DNA of 64,000 bases from Epiperipatus broadwayi (lineage: Eukaryota; Onychophora; Udeonychophora; Euonychophora; Peripatidae). Below, one piece after another: positions 12,651-26,425 of the stretch (position 1 is the stretch's first letter; each line of letters opens with the position of its first letter). Under the pieces are notes generated by a model that was not told where the DNA came from, made no database searches, and was given only the letters and a program-made list of their open reading frames with translations. The stretch spans positions 1-64,000 of the forward strand of contig JAQFVV010001058.1 of assembly GCA_028023455.1 (NCBI GenBank), in the 5' to 3' direction. A program made the position numbers and the translations under genes.

Positions 12651-13013
12651 GTTTCTGTGAGAGCAACTGCGAGCTTAATCAAATGGCTGAAATAGGAAAG
12701 TTTCCGAATGTCAAATAATTCTCTGACTACTGGAAGGGTTATCAGACAAAAGAGCTTGAAGCTGCATGTGTGCTGTTCCTGAAGATCCCAAAAAGTTGGT
12801 TTTAATTGCCATATATATTTATGTTTTTGGTAATTACCGTAAAAACTTTGTCAACCTTCGAGTTGCGTTGCGTTTTATGAATTGTAAACAACCTCCCTCC
12901 CAAAGTTTGACTTTTGGTTGTAAATGTTACCATTAAATGGAAATATATTTATTTGTAATTTATAAAAATAAAACAAACAACAAAAAAAGAAACTGATTTT
13001 GTAGAATACCAAC

Positions 13014-13300
13014 CGAAAATATAAGTAATGAGAAGAATAAAAAGTAACTACTTTTTAAAACTCATTTTTAATTTATGTATTTTTTTGGTTCAAAATTGAT
13101 TTGATAGTACTTTTAAATGTGATCAATAAAAAACAAAATAATACATAGAAAAAAAACCCGGCCCGAAAATATAAGTAATGAAAAGAATAAAAAAAATTAA
13201 GTACTTTTTTAAATTCATTTTTTTCTTTTTTTTATGCATTTTTTTTGTGTTAAAAAATTTATTTGATATTACTTTTATAAATGTGATAAACAAACCAAAC
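13014..13300. repeat. Direct repeat, two ~150 bp copies
   Basis: GAAAATATAAGTAATGARAA is followed by AAGAATAAAAA, a CATTTTT block and AATGTGATMAA in the same order at 13014 and 13163. Confidence 0.7.
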
Positions 13301-13500
13301 CAAAAAAAAAAAAAAAAGCCCAGCCCTGGCAACATTATATTTATCTTTGTTTAACTGAAACACAGGCTTAATATATACCATGTGTCTATATATGTAATAT
13401 AGGGCATATGAGCACAGACTTTCACATGACCCACCACTCTCCACTCTATCTGATAACACTGATACACTCAAGCATATATATGTTGAAAAGATAAATAATC

Positions 13501-13544
13501 ACCAATATATGTATTTCATGCTAAAACAGCAATCATCAGTTGGT
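13501..13544 (-). ncRNA. Hammerhead ribozyme, type I, short stem III
   Basis: On the minus strand: stem I strand ACCAA, core CTGATGA, stem II TTGCT-GTTTT-AGCAT, core GAAA, a two-pair stem III around a 4-base loop, cleavage triplet ending ATA, then stem I strand TTGGT. All conserved core bases are present and stem I pairs over 5 bp. The pair next to the core in stem II is a T-T mismatch. Such minimal type I hammerheads are known from Penelope-like elements and animal retrozymes. Self-cleavage is predicted, not shown. Confidence 0.75.
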
Positions 13545-13942
13545 CCAGATTATCATCTCCCACACATATGTACTATAAGTGCTCAGATATATATTAAGAT
13601 AGACAATTTTCATACTTTAATGGACTGGCTCCAATCTACTACACACTCCAACTCTTCAACCGTCCATCCAATTGAAAATATGATGATGGAATGCTCGAAG
13701 GCCACCCTGAGGCCGAGATTCTTGTCACACCCATGTTGACCCAATGTCAATCTGAACCCCACACGTACAGGACATAAGCCATTAAATACATATGCAAGGA
13801 TGGGCAGACATCTCTACAATGTAATAAACTGAAATACAGGCTTAATATATACCATGTGTCTATATATTAAAGTATGAGGATTGTCTATCTTAATATATAT
13901 CTGAGCACTTATAGTATATATGTGTGGGAGATGATAATCTGG

Positions 13943-13986
13943 ACCAACTGATGATTGCTGGTTTAGCATGAAATACGTATATTGGT
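13943..13986 (+). ncRNA. Hammerhead ribozyme, type I, second copy
   Basis: Same 44-nt design as the copy at 13501, on the other strand. ACCAA/TTGGT form stem I around CTGATGA, stem II has loop GGTTT, then GAAA, TACGTA and the ATA cleavage triplet. It differs from the other copy only in the stem II loop and one stem III loop base, so all differences fall in unpaired positions. Confidence 0.78.
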
Positions 13987-14114
13987 GATTATTTATCTTT
14001 TCAGCATATATGTGCTTGAGTGTATCAGTGTTATTAGATAGAGTGGAGAGTGGTGGGTCATGTGAAAGTCTGTGCTCGCACTCCGGCAGTTTCAACACAC
14101 TATTATAAAACAAC

Positions 14115-14760
14115 CAATTTTTTTTTGCCCACTTTTTGACTAGATTTCATTTTGGCCACAGCTTGACTTCAATTGCATTTCAATTTTTCTTTGTAGTTAT
14201 TGTTCATTTCAATTTCATTGTTGTTTAATTCATATGATTGCCCAAAACATTAAAAAACTTTGGGATTCAGTGAAATGACATAATAAACAACAACAAGAAA
14301 CATCATGGCAACACCTGGATTCACATTTGGCAAAATTTATTGTAGATATTATAAAGATGATGATGAATTTATTTGCATAATGAATGAAATAAAAAACTGA
14401 TCACCAATATGTATAATTAATAAAAGTGTTATATTTTCTTATTTTATTAATAATCTTGCTTTTTTTTTTTTTAAAAAAAAAGCAGTCATTTATTATTGAC
14501 AAAATCCCATTCAAGCAATACACTGTATAATTGCATGTTTATTTTGAAGAAAATTTTTTTTATTTGATCTCTTCATTTTGCCCAGAAAATTTGATTGACT
14601 TATAATAAAATACAACAGACAACTTAGATTTATTCACTGTGACAATTTCTGCTATATATTGCATAATAAATAATGTATGTGTGTATTTTTTGCTTTTTTA
14701 AATATTTTAGCCAATTCTTGAAATTTGGTTGTTTTGTTGATAATATTGCCTTATATTTTT
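14115..14760. repeat. Partial copy of the palindrome arm (continuation)
   Basis: Diverged but collinear with 7690-8110: CTTCAATTGCATTT, ATCATGGCAACAC (ATCAAGGTAACCC in the arm), GGCAAAATTTATTG, CAATACACTGTATAATTG, GATCTCTTCATTTTG. Together with 12003-12170 it shows the TIR element inserted into a pre-existing arm copy. Confidence 0.6.
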
Positions 14761-16230
14761 TTTTGCTGAAATTCATACCTTTAGTATCATTATGAATTTA
14801 TCCTTTTTTTTTATAAATGTCATATATATTTCTGTTTAATATCATAAAAGTATTGTTATAAATGTATATTCCTCACATTTTCAATTTTTCTGTAAAACGT
14901 CATATAAATGTACGTTTTAAGATCAGTGATTTTTTTTGACTGAAATTGATATCTTTAGTATTGTTATAATTTTTTTGTATAAATGTTGTATATATATTTA
15001 TGTTTTTTTTGGTAAATTATGCTCCAAATTGCTTGTGTTGTGCCATGACATTTTGAATAGTTCGTATACTTTTAATAAAAATTACAAAATAAGATAGACA
15101 AATGAGTGCACCACCAAGCGTTTTTACTTGGAACCAGATTGCGAAGATTTCTAAAATTGTGTTTGTTTATTTGTTTATGAATGGCAATCACCAAATGCAA
15201 TTTTAAAACAATCTGTGTCAGACTTAAATTCTATAAAAAGAATACAATACCTAACTAACTAAATACTAACGAAATCAAACAAACATTTGATTAATGTTGA
15301 AATATTTATTATACCTTTTTATTTCTCCCTTCTTACTTCCTTCCCTTGCATTTATTTAACCAAATCACCTCAATCTATTTATTACTAATACTGATTTAAC
15401 ATATCATTTCCAATGAAACATGTGCCATCACTTAATCCATATGTATTCAAAGACACCAATACTTATGGTACATACATACTAGGAGTGAACTCAAAGATGA
15501 TTTGCTAATAAGAATGTGCTTAATAGCAACACTCAAACCATCTCTTCCAAATGTTAAACTTTATTCCAGAAGTCACTGGATCTATTTTTCTTTATATATA
15601 TATCTTTCTTTAGATCGGATTTACAACTTTTATTTAGATACATACTGCTAATATAACAATGATAGAAAAGGTTAATAAAAAACGTAAGATTGATTACTTT
15701 TAAGTTAGTGCAATATATGTAATTAATAAACTCTAAAACCCTTTCTATTGTTGAAACATATCTATTTTAAGTGAAGGCCTTTCATTATTCTATTATGCCA
15801 TTATACATATTATACATTAACATGTGTTTCTTGTAAGAATAAGTCTAGTTATCCTGATTGATCAGTGCAGTTTCTTGATCCTGTGGGGAAAAGTACTTCA
15901 TCCTATCATTGTCATGAATTGTCTGAGATTTCCATTTTAGTCTATTTTCCTTGGCTGGCTCTACATGTTCATATTCACAAGTTTGGCATTTCCATTGTCA
16001 GTTCTAGGTGGTGTCAGAAAGAGAAGTTCCCTGAGTAGGAAAGTTCTGATATTTTTTAGTCGTTCAACATAATGTCTATATTTTAAATCATAGATGAGTC
16101 TGAGCCAAATCAAAAACCAATCAATGAATCCCTATCTCGGGGAAAATTCCAATTAATTTAAATGGTAATAGTATGAATACTGAATCCTACCATCTGATGG
16201 TGCTCTTTTTTGCCCAATTCACATCAATAT
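14760..16230. other. AT-rich sequence without recognised gene
   Basis: Several poly-T runs and short repeats (a 'TTTAGTATYRTTATAA' motif recurs near 14780 and 14955). The segment 16130-16230 is an inverted copy of 18360-18450. Nothing with coding character. Confidence 0.45.
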
Positions 16231-17470
16231 ACTGATTCAGGGACATCTGTTTGTTTACATAATATTATGGTAAAAGTTTTTTTTTCAACCGGTTTTTATT
16301 ATTTTTATGGCAGCGATGATAAACCACCAAAGTTTTTTTTTATTACATAATACCATGTGATTTAAACAAAATATTTACATTCGTTACTGATAACTTATAT
16401 TAATATCTAGAGAATTGCGGTGTAGTAAATCTAAGATTTCGCACTGTAATATCATAAATTAATAACTCAGTGAGTAATAAATGTATTGTTTATATATTCA
16501 TGCTTTCAAGCCAAGATGCTTAAGACTGGCTTATATATATAAAAGTTAAGTAAAAGAAAAGATTGGTATCATTCTTTTCTTGTCAAAAAATCTCTGTCAT
16601 GTGTCTAGGCTTGATCGCTTCTCAGACCGCTGTTTTAACAGCTATTGGCTGTTTGAAAGTAATAGTAAAGGCACATGTGAAAGAGTAGCAACCTTTCAAG
16701 TCATTAATAATATTAAGGTAAAAGATTTTTTTTCAACCGGTTTTTAATTTTTTTTTGTCGGCGATAGTAAACCACCAAAGTTTTTTTTCATTCCATCTGG
16801 TTTTTTTTTTTTTTTTTAATAAACAAATACATTGTTTTTAGATGGTCTAGGGGTGTTGGTTTGTTTGTAAATTAATGACTAACTGTCCGTAGGTTTCTTT
16901 ACATAATATTACTTAAGGTAAACCAAATTTTTTTTCACGTTTTTTTTTTTTTTGGTTCATTTTTTTAAAGAAACACTTTGTTTTTAGAAGGTGTATGGGT
17001 ATTGATTTGTTTTTAAATTATCGATTAATGATCCATCGGTTTGTTTACACAAAAATACAGTAACAAACACTTTGTTGTTTTTAGATGGTGGAGAGGGGAT
17101 GGTTGTTTGTTTTTACTTATCTCCTTTTTCTTTGGTTGATGTTTTGATTTGCTGAAAGACTTCAACAATTCGGTACTTTTGAATAAACCAACACTTGGTT
17201 TTTTAGAGTGTGGAGGGGTTGTTTTGACTTTTAATTGTCATCTTTTTTTGTTAATTTATTATGAGGCTTTTTTTGCTTCAAATCTTTATGCTACAGAAAG
17301 CTTTATATGATAGGGAAAAGTTCTTCCTAAATTTTTTGAGCCTTTAATTTAAAAAAAAAAAGACATAAATAGCTAGTTTTTAAAGAACACTTTTTTAATC
17401 AGGAGGAGATGGGTGGGGTGGCAGGGAAGGTTTGTTTTGATTTTTAATTATCAGATTCTTTTTGGATTTT
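16230..17470. repeat. Degenerate tandem array, units ~110-170 bp
   Basis: TTTCAACCGGTTTTTA with a following ACCACCAAAGTTTTTTTT recurs at 16285 and 16735. A second motif (CACTTTGTTTTTAGA, then GGTGNAGGGGT, then TTTGTTTTTAATTATC) recurs about six times from 16830 to 17450. Divergence is high and no open frame is kept. Confidence 0.55.
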
Positions 17471-17479
17471 TTTATTGAA

Positions 17480-18902
17480 CACTTTATTATGTTACCACAC
17501 AGTTTATTATTATTATTTTATTTTATTTTGGTGAGCCTTTAGAATAAACTCTTAAACACTACTTTAACTGATAATGAAACTTATAAAATATTATCTACCT
17601 ACTTTACAATCATGTGAACAATAAAAACAACAAGTTTCCCCATAAAATAATTTATTGAATCAAAAACAAATGAAACTTTGGACAAGTTGTGAAGCAAAAC
17701 AAGTAAAAAAACAACAACAAAAGAACACCATTTACAGGGGCATAAAAACAGCAGCCAAAAGTAACATGCAAATAAAATAACAGGGAAGCCTCAAAGCAGT
17801 AATGGTATTTTGGAGGCTTCGAACCACCTTCCCCTATGTAGATCTACATAGGTACACTTGCAGGAGTTTCTCTTTCTGGGAAAACACAATATTGTGCATC
17901 CACTTGTGTGGCCAGCTGGCAATTCACTCACCTTTGACCAATGCAGACAACTTGCAGATGGCATTTGACAGCTTTCACATGGATTAACATGTAAACAGGC
18001 ATTTGCATGCAAAATCAGAAAAAAACTGCTGAAAAGAAGAACTTTTTCAAGTTGTGTGCAGTTCAAAAGCATAGGAAAGCATGTGTGATGACATGACAAT
18101 TCTTAATATGGAATACTAATTCCATTATGCTTTCTAAAACATTTCTGACAATGAATTTTTGCAGAGTTTCATCTCATTCAAATATGGCCACCATCAAATC
18201 AGACCATAGCGAGAGTTCAAGAGTGCTCACTTGATGAATACTGTCACAATGCAATGGGCATAGTATTTTGTCACATAATCATAGAATACATTGCCTCAGG
18301 CTGCCTGTTATGGCTCAAAAACACCTTGTACTGTCAGCCATAAGTTAAGGCTGCTGAAATGGTATATTGATGTGCGTTTTGTGAAAAAGAGCATCATCAG
18401 ATGGTAGGTTTCAGTTTTTATACTATTACCATTTAAGCAAAAGGCAATCCTATAATTTATAGCTCTTTTGAGTGCTCAAAGTCTGGATTCATACCTTTAA
18501 TATATGTCCTTTTTTGGTCATATTTTGCTTTTATTCCTGTGGAAATATTCCAAATTGATGAGCATAATAAATAGCAGAAAAATACCTCCACTATTTAAGT
18601 TTTAACAATAAGCCTAATTACAGGGGAAAAAATCTATATTTTTTTTTCTCCTTTCTACCTCCAAGAATTAAAAACAAGAATTTCTAAGAATTAAAAACAA
18701 GACAAAGAAAATCTATTTAAAAAAAACAACAACTTGCTAGATCTTATTTTTTAATCTTGATTTAATTTATTTCAAAAACTTTTAAAATGCCATTTCAAAA
18801 AATAATTTTTATTTTAAAATAACATATACATGATTTTAATAATATATATATATATGAAATGAGCTGGCAAAAAAATACCAGCTCTGTGTGAAAGTGGTAT
18901 TA
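17480..18902. other. Mixed intergenic sequence with short inverted copies
   Basis: 17790-18120 is locally GC-richer and open on both strands for 60-100 codons, but I recognise no family in either reading. A perfect 20 bp palindrome (CCTATGTAGA and its complement) lies at 17834. 18360-18450 is an inverted copy of 16130-16230 (ACCATCTGATG block). Nothing else is supported. Confidence 0.4.
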
Positions 18903-19155
18903 GTCCTGTGACATTGAGCATGTATTAGACACACTGTGCCTTTTCACATATGTTTCAGCCTGCCAATAACTTTGTAAATCTTGGGAAAATATGTACAAAA
19001 GATCCATGTACACATTATTTTTGTTTTGCAAAAATATCACATACATGATCTGCATACAGGTTATTATGGTCAGATCACAAGACTACAAAATTAGCAGCAG
19101 ATTGATATGAATGGGAAAGTGTATAGCATGTCTAATAAATGCTCTGTGTCAGGAC
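18903..19155. mobile_element. Foldback MITE, copy 3
   Basis: Begins GTCCTGTGACATTGAGCATG and ends CTCTGTGTCAGGAC, with TATTA / TAATA outside. The internal plan matches the copies at 8479 and 9780, including a GTACACATTATTTT block. Confidence 0.8.
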
Positions 19156-19178
19156 TAATACATAAAAACCATTGTGGA

Positions 19179-19181
<3 letters not shown>

Positions 19182-19216
<35 letters not shown>

Positions 19217-19247
19217 TCTCCACATATGGTTTTTATATATATATATC

Positions 19248-19281
<34 letters not shown>
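19182..19281. repeat. (AT)n microsatellites around an inverted CTCCACA block
   Basis: Two AT runs (19182-19214 and 19252-19281). AAAAACCATTGTGGAGA before the first run is mirrored by TCTCCACATATGGTTTTT after it, forming a hairpin. Confidence 0.85.
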
Positions 19282-20533
<1,252 letters not shown>

Positions 20534-20823
20534 CTGCAGAAAGGAGTTTGCTATTAACTGAAAGGAGACCCTTTGATTCCTCTTGGAGGCCTTAAAGGAA
20601 CCGAGCAGGGCAAATTCCTAATGTCCACTCCATACGTTCTTGTCGTTGCAGCTGTTATTACTATATGTTTATTCATATAGTATACGAACATGGATGGGCT
20701 GCTCACCAACATGCATTAGCCAGCGTGGTGAGTTTATTGGCTTTTTACCTCTGAGTTTAAGATCAAGAAACACCATGGTCTTTCTTCTCAGTGCCTGATA
20801 AGGCAGAATGAATGTTTGTGTAA

Positions 20824-22212
20824 ATGATAAAGATTTTTCCCAATTATACAATTATGACAGACAAAAATAAAGCATGGCCCTTAATCCCAGGAGGCTGTAA
20901 AGTCACCAACCAAGGCAGCAGTTGGTGGCCGAAGGCGGAGGGTGCTAAGAATATCCTGGAGGCGGACCCAGGCTGCCATTTGATGATGACTTTTTATTTA
21001 GGTACTTACAACTACAGATCACTTTCAAGTGAAGGAAGATTGCAAGAATTAGAAGAAGAACTCTCTTATATTAAATGGGATATTATTGGACTTTGTGAAG
21101 TTAGAAGAAAAGGTGAAGAGACAATTGATTTAAAAAGTGGACATATGCTCTATTATAAAGGCACAAATATTGGAAATACAAGTGGAGTAGGATTCATTAT
21201 AAATAAAAAGTGGAAGAACAAAATTGTGGAGATTGATGGTGTATCAGACAGAGTGGCAAGATTAGTTATACAACTTAATAGCAGATATCAAATGCAGATA
21301 ATTCAGGTTTATGCCCCAACAAGTTCTCACAGTGATGAAGTAGTAGAAGATTTTTATATGGATGTACAAAAGGCTTTTGATCAGAGTAAACATTTTAAAA
21401 TTGTTATGGGAGATTTTAATGCTAGAATTGGTAAACAAATGAAAGATGAAAGTGTTGTAGGTAATTTTGGTTATGGTAATAGAAATGAGAGAGGACATAG
21501 ACTTGTGGAGTTTGCAGAGAAGGAAAAACTTTATATTATGAATTCTTTTTTTGAGAAAAATGTTAGAAGGAAATGGACATGGAAGCATCCAAATGAAGGT
21601 ACAGCAGAATTGGATTATATTTTGACTAACAGGAAATACATATTTCAAGATTGTAATGTTCTTAATAAATTTAACACAGGAAGTGATCATCGATTAGTAA
21701 GGGGTAAGATACATGTTAATGTAAAACTAGAGAGACAAAAATTATTAAGAAAAACTATATTTACAGTTGATATTCCTAATCTTCAGAAACATTCTAATGA
21801 ATTTAAATTAGAACTTACAAATCGGTTTCAAGTATTAGTAGATTTTGAACATGATTCAGATTTGAATGAAATTAATATGAAAATAACTGATACACTTTTA
21901 AAAACTGCAACAAAGATAGCTGGTAGAAAAAAGCAGCAATTGACTAATAAAATTTCTACTGAGACTAGAGAACTTATGAAGAAAAGAAGGAATATGAAGA
22001 TATGCAAGAATGATGCATTAAAAAGAATTGAATATCTCGAATTTTGTAAAATGGTGCGGAAAAGAGTTGAAAATGATATAAGAAAGTATAACTGTGAACT
22101 AGCAAGAAAAGCTGTAGAAGAAAATAAAAGTCTTAAGAATGTAAAACAACATTTTGGTATTGGTAGGAAATTTATATCTGCAATAAGGAAAAAAAGATGG
22201 AATTATTACTAA
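20824..22212 (+). pseudogene. RTE endonuclease and RT N-terminal region (5' half)
   Basis: Open for 462 codons. The AP-endonuclease domain begins near residue 57 (LGTYNYRSLSSEGRLQEL) with GLCEVRRKGEE, VYAPTSSHSDEV, VMGDFNARIG and a terminal GSDHRLV. These carry the catalytic Glu, Asp/Asn and His. A basic linker follows to residue 462. The frame is lost near 22195 in an A-run (one extra base relative to copy 2), which separates it from the RT half. The first Met used here is simply the first in frame; the true start may be elsewhere in the conserved 5' region. It would have cut target DNA to prime reverse transcription. Confidence 0.85.
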
Positions 22213-22323
22213 AAAGAGGGATGACATTATGAAATTGGTAGAAGATTTTTATCAAGAATTATATAGTAATAAAGAACAAGTACCTCCTATATCTATTACA
22301 TTTTCCGAATTGCCCAGAAATGT

Positions 22324-23634
22324 ATGAAAAAAGGAAAGGCTCCAGGTAATGATGGAATTATAATTGATATATTAAAAGAAGCAGGTGAAGAAACAGAAAA
22401 AATATTAGCAAAGTTATATACCAAATGTCTAAATGATAAAGGTGTACCGGATGATTGGAAGAATGCAGTAATAATATTAATATTTAAAAAAGGTGATAAA
22501 GAAGATATTAGAAATTACAGACCTATCAGCCTTTTATCAGTTTTATATAAAATTTTTACCAAGATAATTACAACTCGTCTACAGAGAACCTTGGATTTTC
22601 ACCAACCAAGAGAACAAGCTGGATTTAAAAGTGGTTTTAGTACAGTAGATCATATTCAAGTATTGAGAGAAGTTATAGAAAGGACAAATGAATATGAGTT
22701 GTCATTATGTTTTGGATTTGTAGATTATGAAAAGGCATTTGATTCTATAAACATTTCTTCAGTGATTAAAGCATTGGATCATCAAGGTATAGATCCAGGA
22801 TATTGTCATATTTTAAAGAATATTTATAAAAATGCAACAGCAACAATTAGATTACATAATAATACTGGGAAAGTCAACATTGAGAAAGGTGTAAGACAAG
22901 GTGACTCCATATCTCCAAAACTTTTTACAGCAGTGCTGCAAAAAGTATTTTGTGGATTAAAATGGGAAACTAAAGGAGTGAAAGTAAATGGAGATTATTT
23001 AAGTCATTTAGATTTCGCAGATGATGTAGTTGTTTTTGCAAATAATGCTTCCGAGCTGCAGGAAATGTTGCAGGAGTTATCAGATGAAAGTAGGAAAGTA
23101 GGACTAAAGATAAATGTTAAAAAGATTAAAGTAATGTTTAATCGATTTGCTCAAAATATGAAAATAAAGATTGATTATGATGAATTAGAAGAAGTTAAGA
23201 GTTACAAATACCTTGGTCAGATTATTAATACAGATGGAAACATAATAGAGGAAATTAATCATAGAATTAAACTTGGTTGGAATGCTTTTGGTAGAAATAA
23301 CTTGATATTAAAAGGAAATATGGCTATGTGTTTGAAAAGAAAGGTTTTTAACAAATGTGTTTTACCAGTTCTTACTTATGGATCTGAGACTTGGACACTT
23401 AATAGAAGATCAATACAGAGACTTCAGACCACTCAAAGAAGTATGGAGAGATGTATGTTGGGAGTAACAAGAAGAGATCGAAAACGCAATGTATGGGTAA
23501 GAGAACAAACAGGTGTTACTGACCTCATTGAAAAAATTAAAAGATTGAAGTGGAGTTGGGCTGGACATATTGCTAGAAGAGATGATAATAGATGGACAAT
23601 TGAAATTTTAAACTGGATTCCAAGAGATTGTTAA
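22324..23634 (+). pseudogene. RTE reverse transcriptase (3' half)
   Basis: Open for 436 codons and begins inside the RT. Visible blocks are [55 protein letters not shown] (first catalytic Asp), [13 protein letters not shown] and [10 protein letters not shown] (the FADD catalytic box). The C-terminal part ([14 protein letters not shown], then [13 protein letters not shown]) is characteristic of RTE proteins. Just upstream, 31 bases present in copy 2 are missing. The stop at 23632 arises where copy 2 reads Lys, and a second stop occurs near 23698 where copy 2 reads Trp. The catalytic residues remain, but the enzyme is not translatable as one protein. Confidence 0.88.
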
Positions 23635-23799
23635 AGACCCAGAAGGAGACCACATGTAAGATGGATGGATGAAATAAGAAAATGTGTAGGGGTGATGTGA
23701 AGAAGAGAAGCTAAAGATCGGAGAAGATGGATTAAACTTGGAGAGACCTTCATCCTGCAGTGGATTGATAATGGTTGATGATGATGATGATGATGATAT

Positions 23800-25853
23800 A
23801 TATATATTCCTTAACAACATTTATTCTCCATTATATATATATATTGTAACGGTATGCACTCTATCAACAAGATAAGTTAAGGCAGTCACATCTTACTATA
23901 GTCAGATTTAAGGTCTTTATATAGGATGCCACGAAATTATGTGATTTAATTTTGATATAAAACTATATCTGTTCCCAATAAATAATGTATTATTAATAAA
24001 TTATTATATCTAAACCACATCAAATCAATTTTTACCTTAATTGATTTAACCGTTATGCTCAGATTTCAAACTCAGGGAAGATTAACAATTTACTCTCTTC
24101 AGGAGTTCCTATCAATATACTAGTGTAATGATAATAGTAAATCTCACCTCTTTAAAATGGGTTTCATGAAGTTAATATAATAATCAATAAAAATTATTAC
24201 ATTAAATGTTTGTTCTTATCTTATAAAATCAAATAAATAAATAAAACAAAATTGAAGACTTCATTTAGTTTAATATAAAAAACATAACAATTATTTATTT
24301 AACAAATAAATAACTTAAATTTTATAATATAAAAAATTATTTATATATCTACTTTCTTATATTAAAAATATAAATATTCTATTTACTTACGTTTTTCTAA
24401 CTTATAACACCACATGATTTTACAACGTATATAAAATATAAGTATTTAAATATTAAGACTTTTATATTAACACTATTCTATAATAATTAGATTATACAAA
24501 TAATAATACAATCATTTATATATAATATTTTTATTCATTAAAATGATTGTATGTAATTTATGTTTATTAATATAAAAATATACATTTCATATCAGTGTTA
24601 GTCATTTATCCACTTATCATACATTATGGTTATTAGACTATTTGGATTAGTATAAACAATGTAGTGTTATGTCATAGAAAATAATAGTATGTGAATTTAA
24701 AAATAATTTAATTTTTTACCTCCAAGTTCATTTTATCCCATTATATTTTTACATGCCTTTCCCATATTAATATTTGTTAACCTATATCTAAATCTTTATT
24801 AATCATAAATAAAAATAAAAAATATTTAAATTATTAATTCTTTCTTATTATTCATTTCTTTAATGAAATGAATATGATAATAAAGGAAATGAGATTAATC
24901 TTTCCCAATTATAATTTTCAAAAATCTTAAATGGTATTTATAAAAGTTCATGCAATAGTCTTAGATATTCCTGGAATTCATGAATGAAAATCCTTCGAAG
25001 ATGCAATTTTTAATTCCTTCATTGTTATACATTGAAAAAAATAATAGGATATTCCAAGTTGATGTTTAGTTTCCTCTTTGTATGTAGATGTCAACTTCAT
25101 TAATACACAGTTCCTTTATTAACAATTGTAATTCCATTTTGAAGATATAGCTTTTATATAATTTTATAGGCATTCAGCAAAAGATGTTATTCACACACAT
25201 ATATTTGACTAGGAAAGTGCATTATATATATCCCATGATAAATAAATGCTCTACTCACTCTGTATTTTCCTTATAATGTAAAATACATTAAATTTGTTGA
25301 AGTTTTTATACATATGTTTTTTTTAAAACGAAGTTTAAATTTTCAAACTCCGATTAGAACGATTTTTATAGAACATGAAAATATATTCAAATTATTTTCT
25401 TTAAAAATATTAGAAATTTCTTCTAATAAGTATTAAATCATTCAAAATATAGATTTTATTTTATACACTATTCTTTTAAATTGAACATGGTATAAGTCTT
25501 TGTGAGGAGATAGCTGCAAGAATAGAATCCTTAATCTAATAAAAGGAGTTATTTTTATATATAGCTACATGAGCTTGCTGAAGCATATCACATTCTACAT
25601 TGTTACAATACAATTCAATATTAAATCACTAAGTTAATCTCATTTCCTTTAATTCGATAAACTGTATGTGAACCCAGAGGTCATTACAATGTCAACTGTT
25701 TTTCCTCCAACAATGGTTTTTCATTTTAAAAAATGAAAAATACTAATTTACTAAATTACATATTATATTTGTAGAAATATAAGAATACAAATATAATATA
25801 TACATATTAACAATATATATGTGTGAGTATATATATACTTCTACAATATATAT
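23800..25853. other. AT-rich sequence without recognised gene
   Basis: AT microsatellite at 23798-23845, then very AT-rich sequence full of stops in all frames. A GTAAG-like donor on the minus strand near 24388 has no open exon behind it. Confidence 0.5.
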
Positions 25854-26380
25854 AATAAAATTACTCCAAATCCAATATTCAACCAGACTAGTGAAGAAAT
25901 AATTAGAACACAACCAAAGGTTTCACTACTACAAGCAGACTTCTCAAGTGTAAAGAACTACAAAAACTATACAATATATATAATATTAACATTACCCACA
26001 AATCCATTTATTCCCATCCACCCTTAATATTAAAAGAATTCTTAATTAAATTAATTGCTTCAGAATAATAAATTTTCAATAATAAAGATTCTTTAATTCT
26101 TCTTTTGATTTCATTTCTCTCAAAGATAACAACCTTAGCTTCATCAAAATTAATTATTACTTTATTCTGAAGCAATTAATTTATTTAAGAATTCTTTTAA
26201 TATTAAGGGTGAATGGGAAGTAAATGGATTTGTGGGTAATGTTTAATATTATATATATTGTATAGTTTTAGTAGTTCTTTACACTTGAGACATCTGCTTG
26301 TGGCAGTGAAACCTTTGGTTATGTTCTAATTATTTCTTGGCAAGTCTAGTTGAATTTTGGATTTGGGGTAATTTTATTAT
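25854..26380. mobile_element. Foldback MITE, arms ~225 bp, loop ~80 bp
   Basis: The ends AAAATTACTCCAAATCCAA and TTGGATTTGGGGTAATTTT are inverted. The arms 25854-26080 and 26160-26380 pair nearly end to end with few mismatches, so the insertion is relatively young. No coding capacity. The outside sequence is AT-rich, so a TA or short AT duplication cannot be resolved. Confidence 0.9.
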
Positions 26381-26425
26381 TTATTGACTAGTTTAGCTTT
26401 ATCCTTGTAATGTTTATATATATAT

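Larger units (their letters stand above)
13410..14086. repeat. Inverted pair of ~215 bp hammerhead-bearing units
   Basis: 13410-13622 and 13868-14086 are near-identical in opposite orientation (for example GAGCACAGACTTTCACATGA at 13410 and its complement near 14075). A direct copy of a short block (ACAGGCTTAATATATACCAT) precedes both. The 245 bp between them is less AT-rich and unassigned. Each unit holds one hammerhead motif at the same place. Confidence 0.85.
12171..14114. mobile_element. 1.9 kb TIR element carrying hammerhead repeats
   Basis: The ends are inverted copies of about 38 bp: GTTGTTTTATAATAG plus TGTTGAAAC and CCGGAG blocks at 12171, and their complement ending at 14114. It interrupts a copy of the palindrome arm, whose two parts lie on either side. 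No transposase is visible; open frames of 80-99 codons read into the TIRs but have no family resemblance. The interior is less AT-rich than the surroundings. The right half holds two inverted hammerhead-bearing units. The target-site duplication is not clear. Confidence 0.7.

Noticed and set aside
17791-18099. 102-codon minus-strand frame in a GC-richer patch
   Set aside because: No domain, no family pattern and open on both strands. Treated as composition effect.
16130-18450. Inverted ~95 bp copies at 16130-16230 and 18360-18450 as TIRs of one 2.3 kb element
   Set aside because: Homology does not reach matching outer ends and the interior shows no element structure; more likely two dispersed copies.
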